Origin: Paucibacter sp. DJ2R-2
GTDB taxonomy: Bacteria; Pseudomonadota; Gammaproteobacteria; Burkholderiales; Burkholderiaceae_C
DNA length: 64,000 nucleotides
Direction of reading: 5' to 3'
Assembly: GCF_025717675.1 (NCBI RefSeq)
Contig: NZ_JAJIRT010000003.1
Span: 310,001 to 374,000, forward strand
Shown: one piece after another, positions 45,039-53,561 of the stretch
Layout: the number at the start of each line of letters is the position of its first letter
How positions within the stretch are numbered: the stretch's first letter is position 1
Position numbers and translations under genes: made by a program
The notes under the pieces: generated by a model
The model's database searches: none
Seen by the model: only the letters and a program-made list of their open reading frames with translations
Told to the model about the DNA's origin: nothing

Positions 45039-46496
45039 ATGACTTCCAGCAGTACACCTTTGACACCCCAGCAGGATTGGCAGCGCCGCAGCGTGGCCGC
45101 CGTCTGGCACCCCTGCACGCAGATGGCGCGCGCCGAAGTCGTGCCGCCGCTGCCGATTGCCCGTGGTGCCGGCCCCTGGCTTTACGACTACGAGGGCCGG
45201 CGCTACTTCGATGCCAACAGCTCCTGGTGGGTCAATCTTTTTGGCCATGCCGATGCCGGCCTGAACGCCGCCATCAAGGCGCAGCTCGACACCTTGCCCC
45301 ATGTGATGCTGGCCGGCTGCACCCATGCGCCGGCCGTGCGCCTGGCCGAGCGCCTGAGCGCGCGCACGGGCGGGGCCCTGGGCCATGTCTTTTTCGGCAG
45401 CGATGGCGCCAGCGCGGTGGAAATTGCGCTCAAGCAAAGCTTCCACAGCTGGCGCAACCGTGGCCGGGCCGAGAAGCGCGAGTTTGTCTGCCTGAAGAAC
45501 GGCTACCACGGTGAAACCATCGGCGCCCTGGCCGTGACCGATGTGAAGGTGTTCCGCGACGCCTATGACCCGCTCTTGATGCGGGCGCACATCGTGGAGT
45601 CGCCCGATGCCCGCCTGGGCAACGAAGCGGCCGCCCTGGCTGCCATGCGCGAGCTGCTGAGCGAGCGTGGCCCGCACATCGCCGCCGTCATCATCGAGCC
45701 TCTGGTGCAAGGCGCTGCCGGCATGGTGATGTATGACGCTGCCTATCTGCGCGGCCTGCGGGCCTTGTGCACCGAGTTCGAGGTGCACCTGATCGTCGAT
45801 GAGATCGCCATGGGCTGCGGCCGCACGGGGACCTTTTTTGCTTGGGAACACGCTTTGGTTGACGGTGGGCAAGCCAGCGCCGGGCCGTCCCAAGCTGGCG
45901 GCGCCCCCTCGGGGGGCAGCTCGTGTACCCACGAGCGTGGGGGCGTGTCCATGTGGCCCGACTTCATCACCCTGTCCAAAGGCATAACCGGCGGCACCAT
46001 GCCCCTGTCCCTGGTGCTCACGACCGAGGCGGTCTACCAGGCTTTCTGGAGTGAAGACGTCAGCCGCGGCTTCTTGCATTCGCATTCCTACACCGGCAAT
46101 GCCCTGGCCTGTGCCGCAGCGAATGCGGTGCTGGACCGCTTCGATGCCGGTCAGCTGCAGGCCAATGCCGAGCAGGCTCAGCTCTTGAAGCAGGCCTTCG
46201 CGCCGCTGGCCAGCCACCCACGCGTGGCCCATCTGCGCCAGCAGGGCATGGTGCTGGCCTTCGATGTGATCGAGCCGGGCCTGCGTTTTGCCGAGCGTTT
46301 CCATCTGGCCGCGCGCGCCCATGAGCTGCTGATTCGCCCCATCGGCGGCACCGTGTACCTGATGCCGCCCTATCTGATCGACGCCGAAGCGGCCGCCTTC
46401 CTGGCCCGCGCTGTGCGCCTGACCTTGGATGAGGTGCTGTCCCAATCTTCTGAGGGCAGCGCCCAGCCCGTGAGCAAAGAAGTCCATGTTGCTTGA
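45039..46496 (+). CDS. bioA: adenosylmethionine-8-amino-7-oxononanoate aminotransferase with an inserted segment
   Basis: PLP enzyme converting 8-amino-7-oxononanoate to 7,8-diaminononanoate with S-adenosylmethionine as donor. Motifs include 'VWHPCTQMA', 'YFDANSSWWVNLFGHA', 'VFFGSDGASAVEIALKQSFH', 'YHGETIGALAVTD' and 'LIVDEIAMGCGRTGTFFAWEHA', and the PLP lysine in 'FITLSKGITGGTMPLSLVLTT'. At 485 residues it is about 35 longer than usual. The excess is residues 273-305, a Gly/Ser-rich stretch between 'AWEHA' and 'WPDFITLSKG', encoded by a GC-rich hairpin repeat. The frame stays open, so the gene is probably functional with an extended loop. bioF overlaps its end by 11 bp. ATG at 45039 was used. 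Confidence 0.95.
   Translation: MTSSSTPLTPQQDWQRRSVAAVWHPCTQMARAEVVPPLPIARGAGPWLYDYEGRRYFDANSSWWVNLFGHADAGLNAAIKAQLDTLPHVMLAGCTHAPAVRLAERLSARTGGALGHVFFGSDGASAVEIALKQSFHSWRNRGRAEKREFVCLKNGYHGETIGALAVTDVKVFRDAYDPLLMRAHIVESPDARLGNEAAALAAMRELLSERGPHIAAVIIEPLVQGAAGMVMYDAAYLRGLRALCTEFEVHLIVDEIAMGCGRTGTFFAWEHALVDGGQASAGPSQAGGAPSGGSSCTHERGGVSMWPDFITLSKGITGGTMPLSLVLTTEAVYQAFWSEDVSRGFLHSHSYTGNALACAAANAVLDRFDAGQLQANAEQAQLLKQAFAPLASHPRVAHLRQQGMVLAFDVIEPGLRFAERFHLAARAHELLIRPIGGTVYLMPPYLIDAEAAAFLARAVRLTLDEVLSQSSEGSAQPVSKEVHVA
45883..45944 (+). repeat. REP-like hairpin repeat inside bioA
   Basis: Two tight hairpins lie back to back inside the coding sequence: GGCGCCCCC-TC-GGGGGGC and CTCGTG-TACC-CACGAG, followed by CGTGGGGGC. 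The preceding GGGCCGTCCCAAGCTGG is the usual left end of a high-copy intergenic repeat that I know from comamonad- and Rubrivivax-type genomes. It coincides exactly with the extra residues of BioA. No other full copy is visible in this window. Confidence 0.7.
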
Positions 46497-47715
46497 TCAC
46501 CTGAGCGCCAAGCTGCGCACCATCGAAGCCCAGAGCCTGACGCGTTTCCTGCGCCAGGCCGAGAGCGGCACCGCGCCGCGCCAGCAGGTGCGCGGCGCCG
46601 ACGGCCGCACGCGCGAGCTGCTGATGTTCTGTTCCAACGATTACCTGGGCCTGGCCGCCGAGCCCGCGCTGCGTGAAGCCTTGATCGAAGGCGCCCAGAT
46701 CTATGGCGGCGGCTCCGGTGCCTCGCCCCTGATCAGCGGCCACAGCCGCGCCCATGAGCAGGTGGCTGAAACCTTGAGCCGCTGGCTGGTGCCCCACATC
46801 CCCGAGGCCCGTGCTCTGGGTTTTTGCACCGGCTATATGGCCAATCTGGCCGTGGTGACTGCGCTCGGCGATGAAGAGGCCGAGATCTTCTCCGAGGCCT
46901 GGAACCATGCCTCGCTGATCGACGGCACCCGCCTGGCACGCGCGCAAGTGAAACGTTATGCCCATGGCGATGTGGCGGCGCTGCGCGAGCTGCTGGCCGC
47001 CAGCACGGCCAAGGTCAAGCTCATCGTCACCGATGCGGTCTTCAGCATGGATGGCGATCTGGCGCCGTTGCCGGCCTTGCTGGCCCTGGCTGAAGAGTTC
47101 GATGCCTGGCTGATCGTCGACGACGCCCATGGGTTTGGTGTGCTGGGCGAGCACGGCCGCGGTTCACTGGAGCACTTTGGCTTGCGCAGTGAACGCCTGA
47201 TCCTGGTCGGTACCCTGGGCAAGGCGGCCGGTCTGGCCGGCGCCTTCGTCGTGGCCCATGCCACCGTGACCCAGTACCTGCTGCAGGCGGCCCGCAACTA
47301 CATCTTCTCCACCGCCTCGCCGCCGGCGGTCGAGCATGCGCTGCTGAGCAGCTTTGCCCTGATCGAGGGCGATCTGGGCAAGGCCCGACGTGCCAACCTT
47401 CGCCACTTGCAGGCGCGGCTGCGCGTGGGTGTGGATGCCTTGCTGGCCCGCCACCCGGCCCTGGGCTGGCGCCTGGCGCCCTCGGACACCCCTGTTCAGC
47501 CCATGATCGTCGGCGGCAATGCCGAGGTCATGGCCCTGGCCGCGCGCCTGGAGCGCGAAGGCATCCGCGTGCCGGGCATCCGTCCGCCCACCGTGCCCAA
47601 GGGCGAGGCGCGGCTGCGCATCACTTTGTGCGCGACGCACAGCGATGCGGATGTGGATCAGCTGCTTGCCGCGCTGGCTGAGGCTGCCGCCGACATGGAC
47701 AGGGCCGCCGCATGA
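46486..47715 (+). CDS. bioF: 8-amino-7-oxononanoate synthase
   Basis: PLP-dependent condensation of pimeloyl-thioester with alanine, the first committed ring-precursor step of biotin synthesis. The 409-residue protein has 'MFCSNDYLGLAAEPALREALIEGA', 'YGGGSGASPLISGHSRAHEQVAETLSRW', 'FCTGYMANLAVVTAL', 'AWNHASLIDGTRLARAQVKRYAHGD' and 'DAVFSMDGDLAPLPAL'. 'LIVDDAHGFGVLGEHGRG' and 'ILVGTLGKAAGLAGAFV' complete it, the latter with the PLP lysine. The start overlaps bioA by 11 bp, and bioD overlaps its stop by 4 bp, so the three are translationally coupled. Confidence 0.96.
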   Translation: MLLDHLSAKLRTIEAQSLTRFLRQAESGTAPRQQVRGADGRTRELLMFCSNDYLGLAAEPALREALIEGAQIYGGGSGASPLISGHSRAHEQVAETLSRWLVPHIPEARALGFCTGYMANLAVVTALGDEEAEIFSEAWNHASLIDGTRLARAQVKRYAHGDVAALRELLAASTAKVKLIVTDAVFSMDGDLAPLPALLALAEEFDAWLIVDDAHGFGVLGEHGRGSLEHFGLRSERLILVGTLGKAAGLAGAFVVAHATVTQYLLQAARNYIFSTASPPAVEHALLSSFALIEGDLGKARRANLRHLQARLRVGVDALLARHPALGWRLAPSDTPVQPMIVGGNAEVMALAARLEREGIRVPGIRPPTVPKGEARLRITLCATHSDADVDQLLAALAEAAADMDRAAA

Positions 47716-48410
47716 GAGGTTTTTTCATCACCGGCACCGACACCGAAATCGGCAAGACCAGCATCACCGCCGGCCTCACCCATCTGCTGGCCGAGGCTGA
47801 TTTGCGGGTGGCGCCCATCAAGCCGCTGGCGGCGGGGCAGGAGCTGGTCGACGGCGCGTGGGTCAATGACGATGTGCAACGCCTGCAGGCGGCCCAGCGT
47901 CTGGGCATGCGCCCCGAGCAAGTCGGGCCTTTGCAGTTCCGCGCGGCCTGTGCGCCGCACATCGCCGCCGCCCTGGAAGGGCAGCGCATTGAGCGCGCGC
48001 CGCTGCTGGCCGCCATCCGCACCAGCGCCGCCCTGGGCGAGCTGGCCCTGGTGGAAGGGGTGGGCGGTTTCCGTGTGCCCCTGGGCGAGGGCTTTGACAC
48101 CGCCGATCTGGCGCAGGATCTGGGCCTGCCTGTGGTCTTGGTCGTGGGCCTGCGCCTGGGCTGCATCAACCATGCCTTGCTGACGGCGGAAGCCGTGCGC
48201 GCGCGCGGCCTGGCCCTGGTCGGCTGGGTGGCCAACACCGTGGACACCGCCATGCCTTATGTGGCGGACAATCTGGCCGCGCTGGACGCGGCCCTGGCCG
48301 CGCCCTGCTGGGGCCATGTACCCCGCTTGTCTGACCCTTCCGCCGCGGCCGTGGCCGCCCATCTGAATCTTGAGCGCGTGCAAGCCTCGCTGGCCGCCTC
48401 TGCCACCTGA
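47712..48410 (+). CDS. bioD: dethiobiotin synthetase
   Basis: ATP-dependent ureido-ring closure of diaminononanoate to dethiobiotin. The 232-residue P-loop protein starts 'MRGFFITGTDTEIGKTSITAGL' (Walker A with Lys), continues 'LRVAPIKPLAAGQEL' with the substrate-contacting Lys and 'LVEGVGGFRVPLGEG' for the EGxGG motif. 'VVLVVGLRLGCINHALLTAEAVRARGL' and 'GWVANTVD' complete the fold. It overlaps bioF by 4 bp (ATGA) and is followed by bioB after 31 bp. Confidence 0.96.
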   Translation: MRGFFITGTDTEIGKTSITAGLTHLLAEADLRVAPIKPLAAGQELVDGAWVNDDVQRLQAAQRLGMRPEQVGPLQFRAACAPHIAAALEGQRIERAPLLAAIRTSAALGELALVEGVGGFRVPLGEGFDTADLAQDLGLPVVLVVGLRLGCINHALLTAEAVRARGLALVGWVANTVDTAMPYVADNLAALDAALAAPCWGHVPRLSDPSAAAVAAHLNLERVQASLAASAT

Positions 48411-48441
48411 TACCTGACATCTGCTGTTTTTCGGAATCGCC

Positions 48442-49512
48442 ATGAGCCACTCTTCCCACACCCAAACCACCAACCAGATCCAATCGCTGACGCCGACCAC
48501 GGACGCCGACCGCCAGAACGCCAAGCCCTGGACCGTCAACGAGGTGGTGGCCTTGTTCGATCTGCCCTTCAACGACTTGCTGTTCAAAGCCCAGCAAGTG
48601 CACCGCGAGAACTTCGATGCCAATGCGGTGCAGCTGTCCACGCTGCTGTCCATCAAGACCGGTGGTTGCGAAGAGGATTGCGCCTACTGCCCGCAGTCGG
48701 CCCACTTCGACACCGGCCTCAAGGCCGAAAAGCTGATCCCGCTGCAAGAAGTGCTGGAAGCTGCCCGCGCGGCAAAAGCCAATGGCGCCACCCGCTTTTG
48801 CATGGGCGCCGCCTGGCGCTCGCCGAAAGAGCGTCATCTGGAAGCCATTGGCGAGATGGTCAAGGAAGTCAAAGCCATGGGCCTGGAAACCTGCCTGACC
48901 GCCGGCATGCTGGGTGACGGCCAGGCCGAGCAATTGGCCGAAGCGGGCCTGGATTACTACAACCACAACCTCGACACCTCGCCCGAGTTCTACGGTCAGA
49001 TCATCACCACCCGCACCTACCAGGACCGCCTGGACACGCTGGACCGCGTGCGCAATGTCGGCCTCAAGGTCTGCTCCGGTGGCATCGTCGGCATGGGTGA
49101 AACCCGCCGCCAGCGCGCCGGCCTGATCGTGCAACTGGCCAATCTGAACCCATACCCGGAATCGGTGCCCATCAACAACCTGGTGAAGGTTGAAGGCACG
49201 CCGCTGGCCGACAAGGGCACGGAGGCGCTCGACCCCTTCGAATTCATCCGCAGCATCGCCGTGGCTCGCATCACCATGCCTCGTGCCATGGTCCGCCTCT
49301 CGGCGGGCCGCGAAGAAATGCCCGAGAGCATGCAGGCCCTGTGCTTCCTGGCTGGCGCCAACAGCATGTTCTACGGCGACAAGCTGCTGACCACGAGCAA
49401 CCCGCAGGCCGAGAAAGACCGGGCCCTGCTGAACCGCCTGGGCATGCGCTGCGCCAGCGAGGCCAATCTGGCGCCGCAAGAGGCAGCGGCTGGCTGTTCG
49501 CACGGCCACTGA
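48442..49512 (+). CDS. bioB: biotin synthase
   Basis: Radical-SAM sulfur insertion into dethiobiotin. The 356-residue protein carries the SAM [4Fe-4S] motif '[17 protein letters not shown]' (Cys76, Cys80, Cys83) and further typical blocks '[20 protein letters not shown]', '[19 protein letters not shown]', '[30 protein letters not shown]' and '[12 protein letters not shown]'. The '[15 protein letters not shown]' block includes the Arg of the [2Fe-2S] site and '[21 protein letters not shown]' is C-terminal. The N-terminal 30 residues are Thr/Gln-rich. No BirA-type box is visible upstream, consistent with co-transcription from the liu promoter. Confidence 0.97.
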   Translation: MSHSSHTQTTNQIQSLTPTTDADRQNAKPWTVNEVVALFDLPFNDLLFKAQQVHRENFDANAVQLSTLLSIKTGGCEEDCAYCPQSAHFDTGLKAEKLIPLQEVLEAARAAKANGATRFCMGAAWRSPKERHLEAIGEMVKEVKAMGLETCLTAGMLGDGQAEQLAEAGLDYYNHNLDTSPEFYGQIITTRTYQDRLDTLDRVRNVGLKVCSGGIVGMGETRRQRAGLIVQLANLNPYPESVPINNLVKVEGTPLADKGTEALDPFEFIRSIAVARITMPRAMVRLSAGREEMPESMQALCFLAGANSMFYGDKLLTTSNPQAEKDRALLNRLGMRCASEANLAPQEAAAGCSHGH

Positions 49513-49529
49513 GTGCGCGGAGCATGGCC

Positions 49530-51269
49530 ATGAGTCTGTGCGCATCGACCTGGCGGCGCATGCTGTGCGCCGCCGTCGGAGCCTTGGCCTTGGGCGCCCA
49601 GGCGACGAAGGCCGGAGAGCTCTTGATCAGTCAGCAGCTGCTTCCGGGTGGTGAGCTGGAGGTCCGTTACACGCCTCCCGAGGGTGTGCATGAGCTGAGC
49701 TTTTTCGATGCCGCCCGGGACGCTCACAAGCGCTGGCGCGGCGAGATGATGAAGCCGCAAGGCTCATGCACAGAGCTGACGGCGACCGGCATCCGGCTGC
49801 GCCAAGAGCCTGACTGCCGCAGCGCCGTGCTGCGCCTGAAGGCGCGCGTTTTGGCGCTGGATGCGACCTACGAAGCGGCCCAGCCGCTCAGCGACTCCAG
49901 CGGCGTGCTCGCTTACAGCGGCCATGCAGCAGTCCTGCTCAAGGGCCATGGCTTGCGTTGGCGCTGGCTGCCGCCGCAAGGCGGCATCGTCATCCACCAG
50001 GGCCGCGTGGAGCGCGCGCCCGTCGAGCAGAGTGCGAGTGCGGAGCAAGTGGATCGCGTCCTGGCCGGCGCCTCTCGCGATGAAGTCCGTGCTCTCGGCG
50101 TGGCCCAGTATGTGTACATGGGAAGTTCCACGGGGCTGACCGCCTTGCCCGGTGCCAATGTCCTGGTCGACCCGAGCCTTGATAACGAGCGAGTTGCACG
50201 CATACGAAAAGTGCTCGACTACACCTTGGCCCGCCTGACCCAACTCTATGGTGCGGCCTTGCCCGGGCCGGGCGCGGTGGTCACTGCGGTATCGGGCCTG
50301 CCTGGTTTTCACGGCGACACCACGGCCGGGCGCATGATGCGCCTGCGCCTGCCGCGGACGCTGGAGACCATGCCCGGCACCGCCTTGGAAGGTTTCGTCA
50401 CGCATGAGGTGGTGCATTGGTGGAACAGCGGGCTGTTCGGCACCGATCAGCAGCGCCCTTGGCTGCATGAGGGCCATGCCGAATGGATGGCTCGCTTGCT
50501 CTTGCGCGAGCAGTCGCTTCTGGATGCCGCGGAGCTGCGTGCCGATATCGAGTCGAACCTGAACAATTGCGTGGCCGCCCGCGGTGCGCAAGTGGCTGCC
50601 GCCATGAAGCCGGGGCGCCAAGGTGACGACGCCTATGCCTGCGGCATGAGTCTGATGTTGCTCGGCCAAGCCCAGCGCACGGCCCGCGACGACAAGCTGT
50701 CGGCCTTGGCTCAGATGGGGCCGCTGCACAGCAAGGACCGCCCGCTGGACGTGGCCGCCTTTGTGGCCTGGGCCGATGCCGGTTCCGCCGTGGCTGCGAT
50801 GGCGCAGCTCTTGCAGGACCCGCAGCAGCCTTTTGCCAGCGGACTCTTGGCGCGCCTTCAAGCGCTGGGCCTTGCTGATCCCGAGCCGGTGCAGCGCAGC
50901 GAGCAGCTGCCCTTGGGCATGCGCAGGCAGTCGGCCGCCGCGCTGATGTCCGCCTTGATGCGCAGCGATTGCGGCGGCTCCGTCGGCTTCTGGACTTTGC
51001 CCCAGGCCTTCAGGTTGGACCCAGCTGTGCAGTGCCGCAGCCTTCGTGTCACTGGCGAGGTTGAGTCCCTGGCAGGGCAGCCGGTGCTGGCCGACCCTGT
51101 GGCGGCGTATGCCGCTGTGGCAAAGGCATGTCAGGGCGGGCAACCGATCGCAGTTCGCTATGCAGCGGGCCCGGACACCGAGCTGGCTTGCCCATCGAGC
51201 TTGCCGACGCCGCCTATGAATCAAGTGATTCGCCTGCGGGCAGACGCTTTGCGTCGACTGGGGCTGTGA
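49530..51269 (+). CDS. putative gluzincin-type metallopeptidase, exported
   Basis: A 579-residue protein not assigned to a named family. An N-terminal hydrophobic segment ('MLCAAVGALALGAQATKA') looks like a signal peptide. The centre has 'GFVTHEVVHWWNSGLFG' (HExxH with His292, Glu293, His296) followed 17 residues later by 'WLHEGHAEWMARLLL', which resembles the 'WLNEGFAEY' third-ligand motif of M1/M61-type peptidases. Paired Cys residues occur in the N- and C-terminal halves. ATG at 49530 is chosen because GGAG lies 7 bp upstream; 49524 is possible. It begins 17 bp after bioB and ends 52 bp before the carboxylase alpha gene, so it appears to be inside the liu-bio run, with no clear link to that pathway. 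Confidence 0.7.
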   Translation: MSLCASTWRRMLCAAVGALALGAQATKAGELLISQQLLPGGELEVRYTPPEGVHELSFFDAARDAHKRWRGEMMKPQGSCTELTATGIRLRQEPDCRSAVLRLKARVLALDATYEAAQPLSDSSGVLAYSGHAAVLLKGHGLRWRWLPPQGGIVIHQGRVERAPVEQSASAEQVDRVLAGASRDEVRALGVAQYVYMGSSTGLTALPGANVLVDPSLDNERVARIRKVLDYTLARLTQLYGAALPGPGAVVTAVSGLPGFHGDTTAGRMMRLRLPRTLETMPGTALEGFVTHEVVHWWNSGLFGTDQQRPWLHEGHAEWMARLLLREQSLLDAAELRADIESNLNNCVAARGAQVAAAMKPGRQGDDAYACGMSLMLLGQAQRTARDDKLSALAQMGPLHSKDRPLDVAAFVAWADAGSAVAAMAQLLQDPQQPFASGLLARLQALGLADPEPVQRSEQLPLGMRRQSAAALMSALMRSDCGGSVGFWTLPQAFRLDPAVQCRSLRVTGEVESLAGQPVLADPVAAYAAVAKACQGGQPIAVRYAAGPDTELACPSSLPTPPMNQVIRLRADALRRLGL

Positions 51270-51321
51270 GCCCCATGCAATACAAGCCGGACGCATTTCC
51301 GGGCCAAGAGGAGACCAAGCC

Positions 51322-53319
51322 ATGTTTAAGAAGATCCTGATCGCCAACCGCGGCGAAATCGCTTGCCGCGTGGCGGCCACTGCGCGCCGCATCGGCGTGA
51401 AAACCGTGGCCGTGTATTCCGAGGCCGATGCCCAGGCCCGCCATGTGCAGGCTTGCGATGAAGCGGTGCTGATCGGCGGCCCGGCGCCGCGTGATTCCTA
51501 CCTGCAGTGGCAGCGCATCATCGACGCCGCCAAGGCCACCGGCGCCGAAGCCGTCCATCCAGGCTATGGCTTTTTGAGCGAGAACGAGGAGTTCGCGCAG
51601 GCCTGCGCCGCGCATGGTCTGGTCTTCATCGGCCCGCCGGCCAGCGCCATTCAGGCCATGGGCTTGAAGGCCGAGTCCAAGCGCTTGATGGAAGCGGCCG
51701 GCGTGCCCCTGGTGCCCGGCTACCACGGCGCCGATCAAGACCCGGCCCTGCTCAAGGCCGAGGCCGTGCGCATCGGTTTCCCCGTCTTGATCAAGGCCAG
51801 CGCCGGCGGTGGTGGCAAGGGCATGCGGGCGGTGCACAGCGCCGACGAGTTTGATGCCGCGCTGGCTTCTTGCAAGCGCGAGGCGATCAATAGCTTTGGC
51901 GACGATGCGGTGCTGATCGAGCGTTATGTTCAGCGCCCTCGCCATATTGAGATCCAGGTCTTCGGCGACAACTTCGGCGACTGTGTCTACCTCTTCGAGC
52001 GCGATTGCTCGGTCCAGCGCCGCCATCAGAAGGTGTTGGAAGAAGCCCCGGCCCCGGGTATGACGGCCGAGCGCCGTGCCCAGATGGGTGGCGCGGCCGT
52101 CGCGGCGGCCAAGGCCGTGGGCTATAGCGGTGCCGGCACGGTGGAGTTCATTTGCGAGCAGGATGGTCGCTTCTACTTTATGGAAATGAACACGCGCCTG
52201 CAGGTCGAGCATCCGGTGACGGAAGCGATCACCGGCCAGGATTTGGTCGAGTGGCAGCTGCGCGTGGCCTCGGGCGAGCCCTTGCCGCTGAAGCAGGACG
52301 AGTTGAGCATGCATGGGCATGCCATCGAGGCGCGCATTTGCGCCGAGAACCCCGAGGCTGGTTTCCTGCCCGCTACCGGCGCGCTGAACGTGGCCCGCTG
52401 GCCCGAGCATGTGGCCTTCGAGCGTGGCCCGGTGCGGATTGACGCCGGAGTGGGCGAGGGCGATGCCATCAGCCCCTTCTACGATTCCATGGTCGCCAAG
52501 CTGATCGTCTGGGGCGAGGACCGTGCCCAGGCCCTGGCCCGCTTGGACGCCGCCCTGCGCGACACCCATATCGTCGGCCTGCAGACCAATGTGGCGTTTC
52601 TGCGCCGCTGCGCCGCCACGGCCTCGTTTGCCAGTGCCGATCTGGACACAGCCCTGATCGAGCGCGAGCGCGCGGCCCTGTTCGAGCAGCCAGGTCTTCC
52701 ACTGCAGATCAGCGCGGCCGCTGTGGTCGCCCACACCCTGGCCGCCGAGGCGCAGCAACAGGATGCCGACCCTTGGAGCCGTCGCGACGGCTGGCGCTTG
52801 TTCGGCGCCTCGGCGCGCCGCTTCGATCTGGAGATCGCCGCACAGCGCCACGCGGTGCTGCTGTCGCGCCACCACCAGGGCGGCATGCAGCTGAGCATCG
52901 ACGGCGGCGAGGCCCTGGCTTTTGCTGTCAACTCCAGCAGCCTGGAACGCCATGAGCTGCTCTTGGGCTCGGGCCTGGCGCAGCAGCGTGTGCTGGTGAA
53001 CAGTTATGCCGACGGCGAAACCGTGGCCGTGTTCGCGCCGCAAGGCAGTGCCTACATCACCGAGATTGATGCCCTGGCCCATGCCGGCGACGGCGCCGCC
53101 GAAGCGGGACGCCTGACAGCGCCCATGCCCGGTAAGCTGGTCAGCTTCTTGGCGGCGGTGGGCGACAAGGTCAGCAAGGGCCAGCCCCTGGCGGTGATGG
53201 AAGCCATGAAGATGGAGCACACCATCAATGCGCCCAAGGACGGCGTGGTGGCCGAGTTGCTGTTCGCTGTAGGCGACCAGATCGGCGACGGCGCAGAGCT
53301 TTTGCGGCTCGAGGCTTGA
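51322..53319 (+). CDS. liuD: methylcrotonyl-CoA carboxylase, alpha (biotin) subunit
   Basis: ATP-dependent carboxylation of its own biotin, which the beta subunit then uses on methylcrotonyl-CoA. The 665-residue protein has the biotin-carboxylase core: 'MFKKILIANRGEIACRVAATARRIG', 'AVHPGYGFLSENEEFA', the ATP-grasp glycine loop 'LIKASAGGGGKGMRAV', 'LIERYVQRPRHIEIQVFGD', 'RDCSVQRRHQKVLEEAPAPG' and 'FYFMEMNTRLQVEHPVTEAITGQDLVEWQLRVASGEPLPL'. A BT-like linker domain leads to the lipoyl/biotinyl domain with 'VMEAMKMEHTINAPKDG' (biotinylated Lys630). Its start is preceded by AGAGGAG. The cofactor is made by the bio genes encoded immediately upstream. Confidence 0.96.
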   Translation: MFKKILIANRGEIACRVAATARRIGVKTVAVYSEADAQARHVQACDEAVLIGGPAPRDSYLQWQRIIDAAKATGAEAVHPGYGFLSENEEFAQACAAHGLVFIGPPASAIQAMGLKAESKRLMEAAGVPLVPGYHGADQDPALLKAEAVRIGFPVLIKASAGGGGKGMRAVHSADEFDAALASCKREAINSFGDDAVLIERYVQRPRHIEIQVFGDNFGDCVYLFERDCSVQRRHQKVLEEAPAPGMTAERRAQMGGAAVAAAKAVGYSGAGTVEFICEQDGRFYFMEMNTRLQVEHPVTEAITGQDLVEWQLRVASGEPLPLKQDELSMHGHAIEARICAENPEAGFLPATGALNVARWPEHVAFERGPVRIDAGVGEGDAISPFYDSMVAKLIVWGEDRAQALARLDAALRDTHIVGLQTNVAFLRRCAATASFASADLDTALIERERAALFEQPGLPLQISAAAVVAHTLAAEAQQQDADPWSRRDGWRLFGASARRFDLEIAAQRHAVLLSRHHQGGMQLSIDGGEALAFAVNSSSLERHELLLGSGLAQQRVLVNSYADGETVAVFAPQGSAYITEIDALAHAGDGAAEAGRLTAPMPGKLVSFLAAVGDKVSKGQPLAVMEAMKMEHTINAPKDGVVAELLFAVGDQIGDGAELLRLEA

Positions 53320-53370
53320 TGCGATAAGGGGCGCGGCGATGTTCGGAGCGCCAGCTGCGGCAATGGGCAC

Positions 53371-53523
53371 TCAACCGTTGTTCGCGAAGAAATTTCAGCA
53401 CGCAGAGCTCGCAGAGGACCGCAGAGGACGCTGAGACTAGAAATCCAGCTCTCTTCTCCGCGACCTCTGCGGTCCTCCGCGCACTCTGCGTTCGTATTCA
53501 AATCTCAGCGAACGACGGCTCTG
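53371..53523 (+). repeat. MITE-like dispersed repeat, copy B
   Basis: This 242-bp gap between the carboxylase and lyase genes holds the second copy of the element at 3644-3800, inverted relative to it. Its ends, ACCGTTGTTCGCGAAGAA and CTCAGCGAACGACGGCTCTG, are imperfect inverted repeats. The arms CGCAGAGCTCGCAGAGGACC and GGTCCTCCGCGCACTCTGCG pair with each other around a loop of about 45 bases. The two copies align along their full length with scattered substitutions and a few small indels. There is no coding sequence. Confidence 0.75.
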
Positions 53524-53561
53524 TTCCGACAGCAGTCTTGCCCAGCAATGAGGAGTTTTAA

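Noticed and set aside
45039-46496. bioA as a pseudogene because of the inserted repeat.
   Set aside because: The insertion keeps the frame, and all catalytic motifs on both sides are intact.
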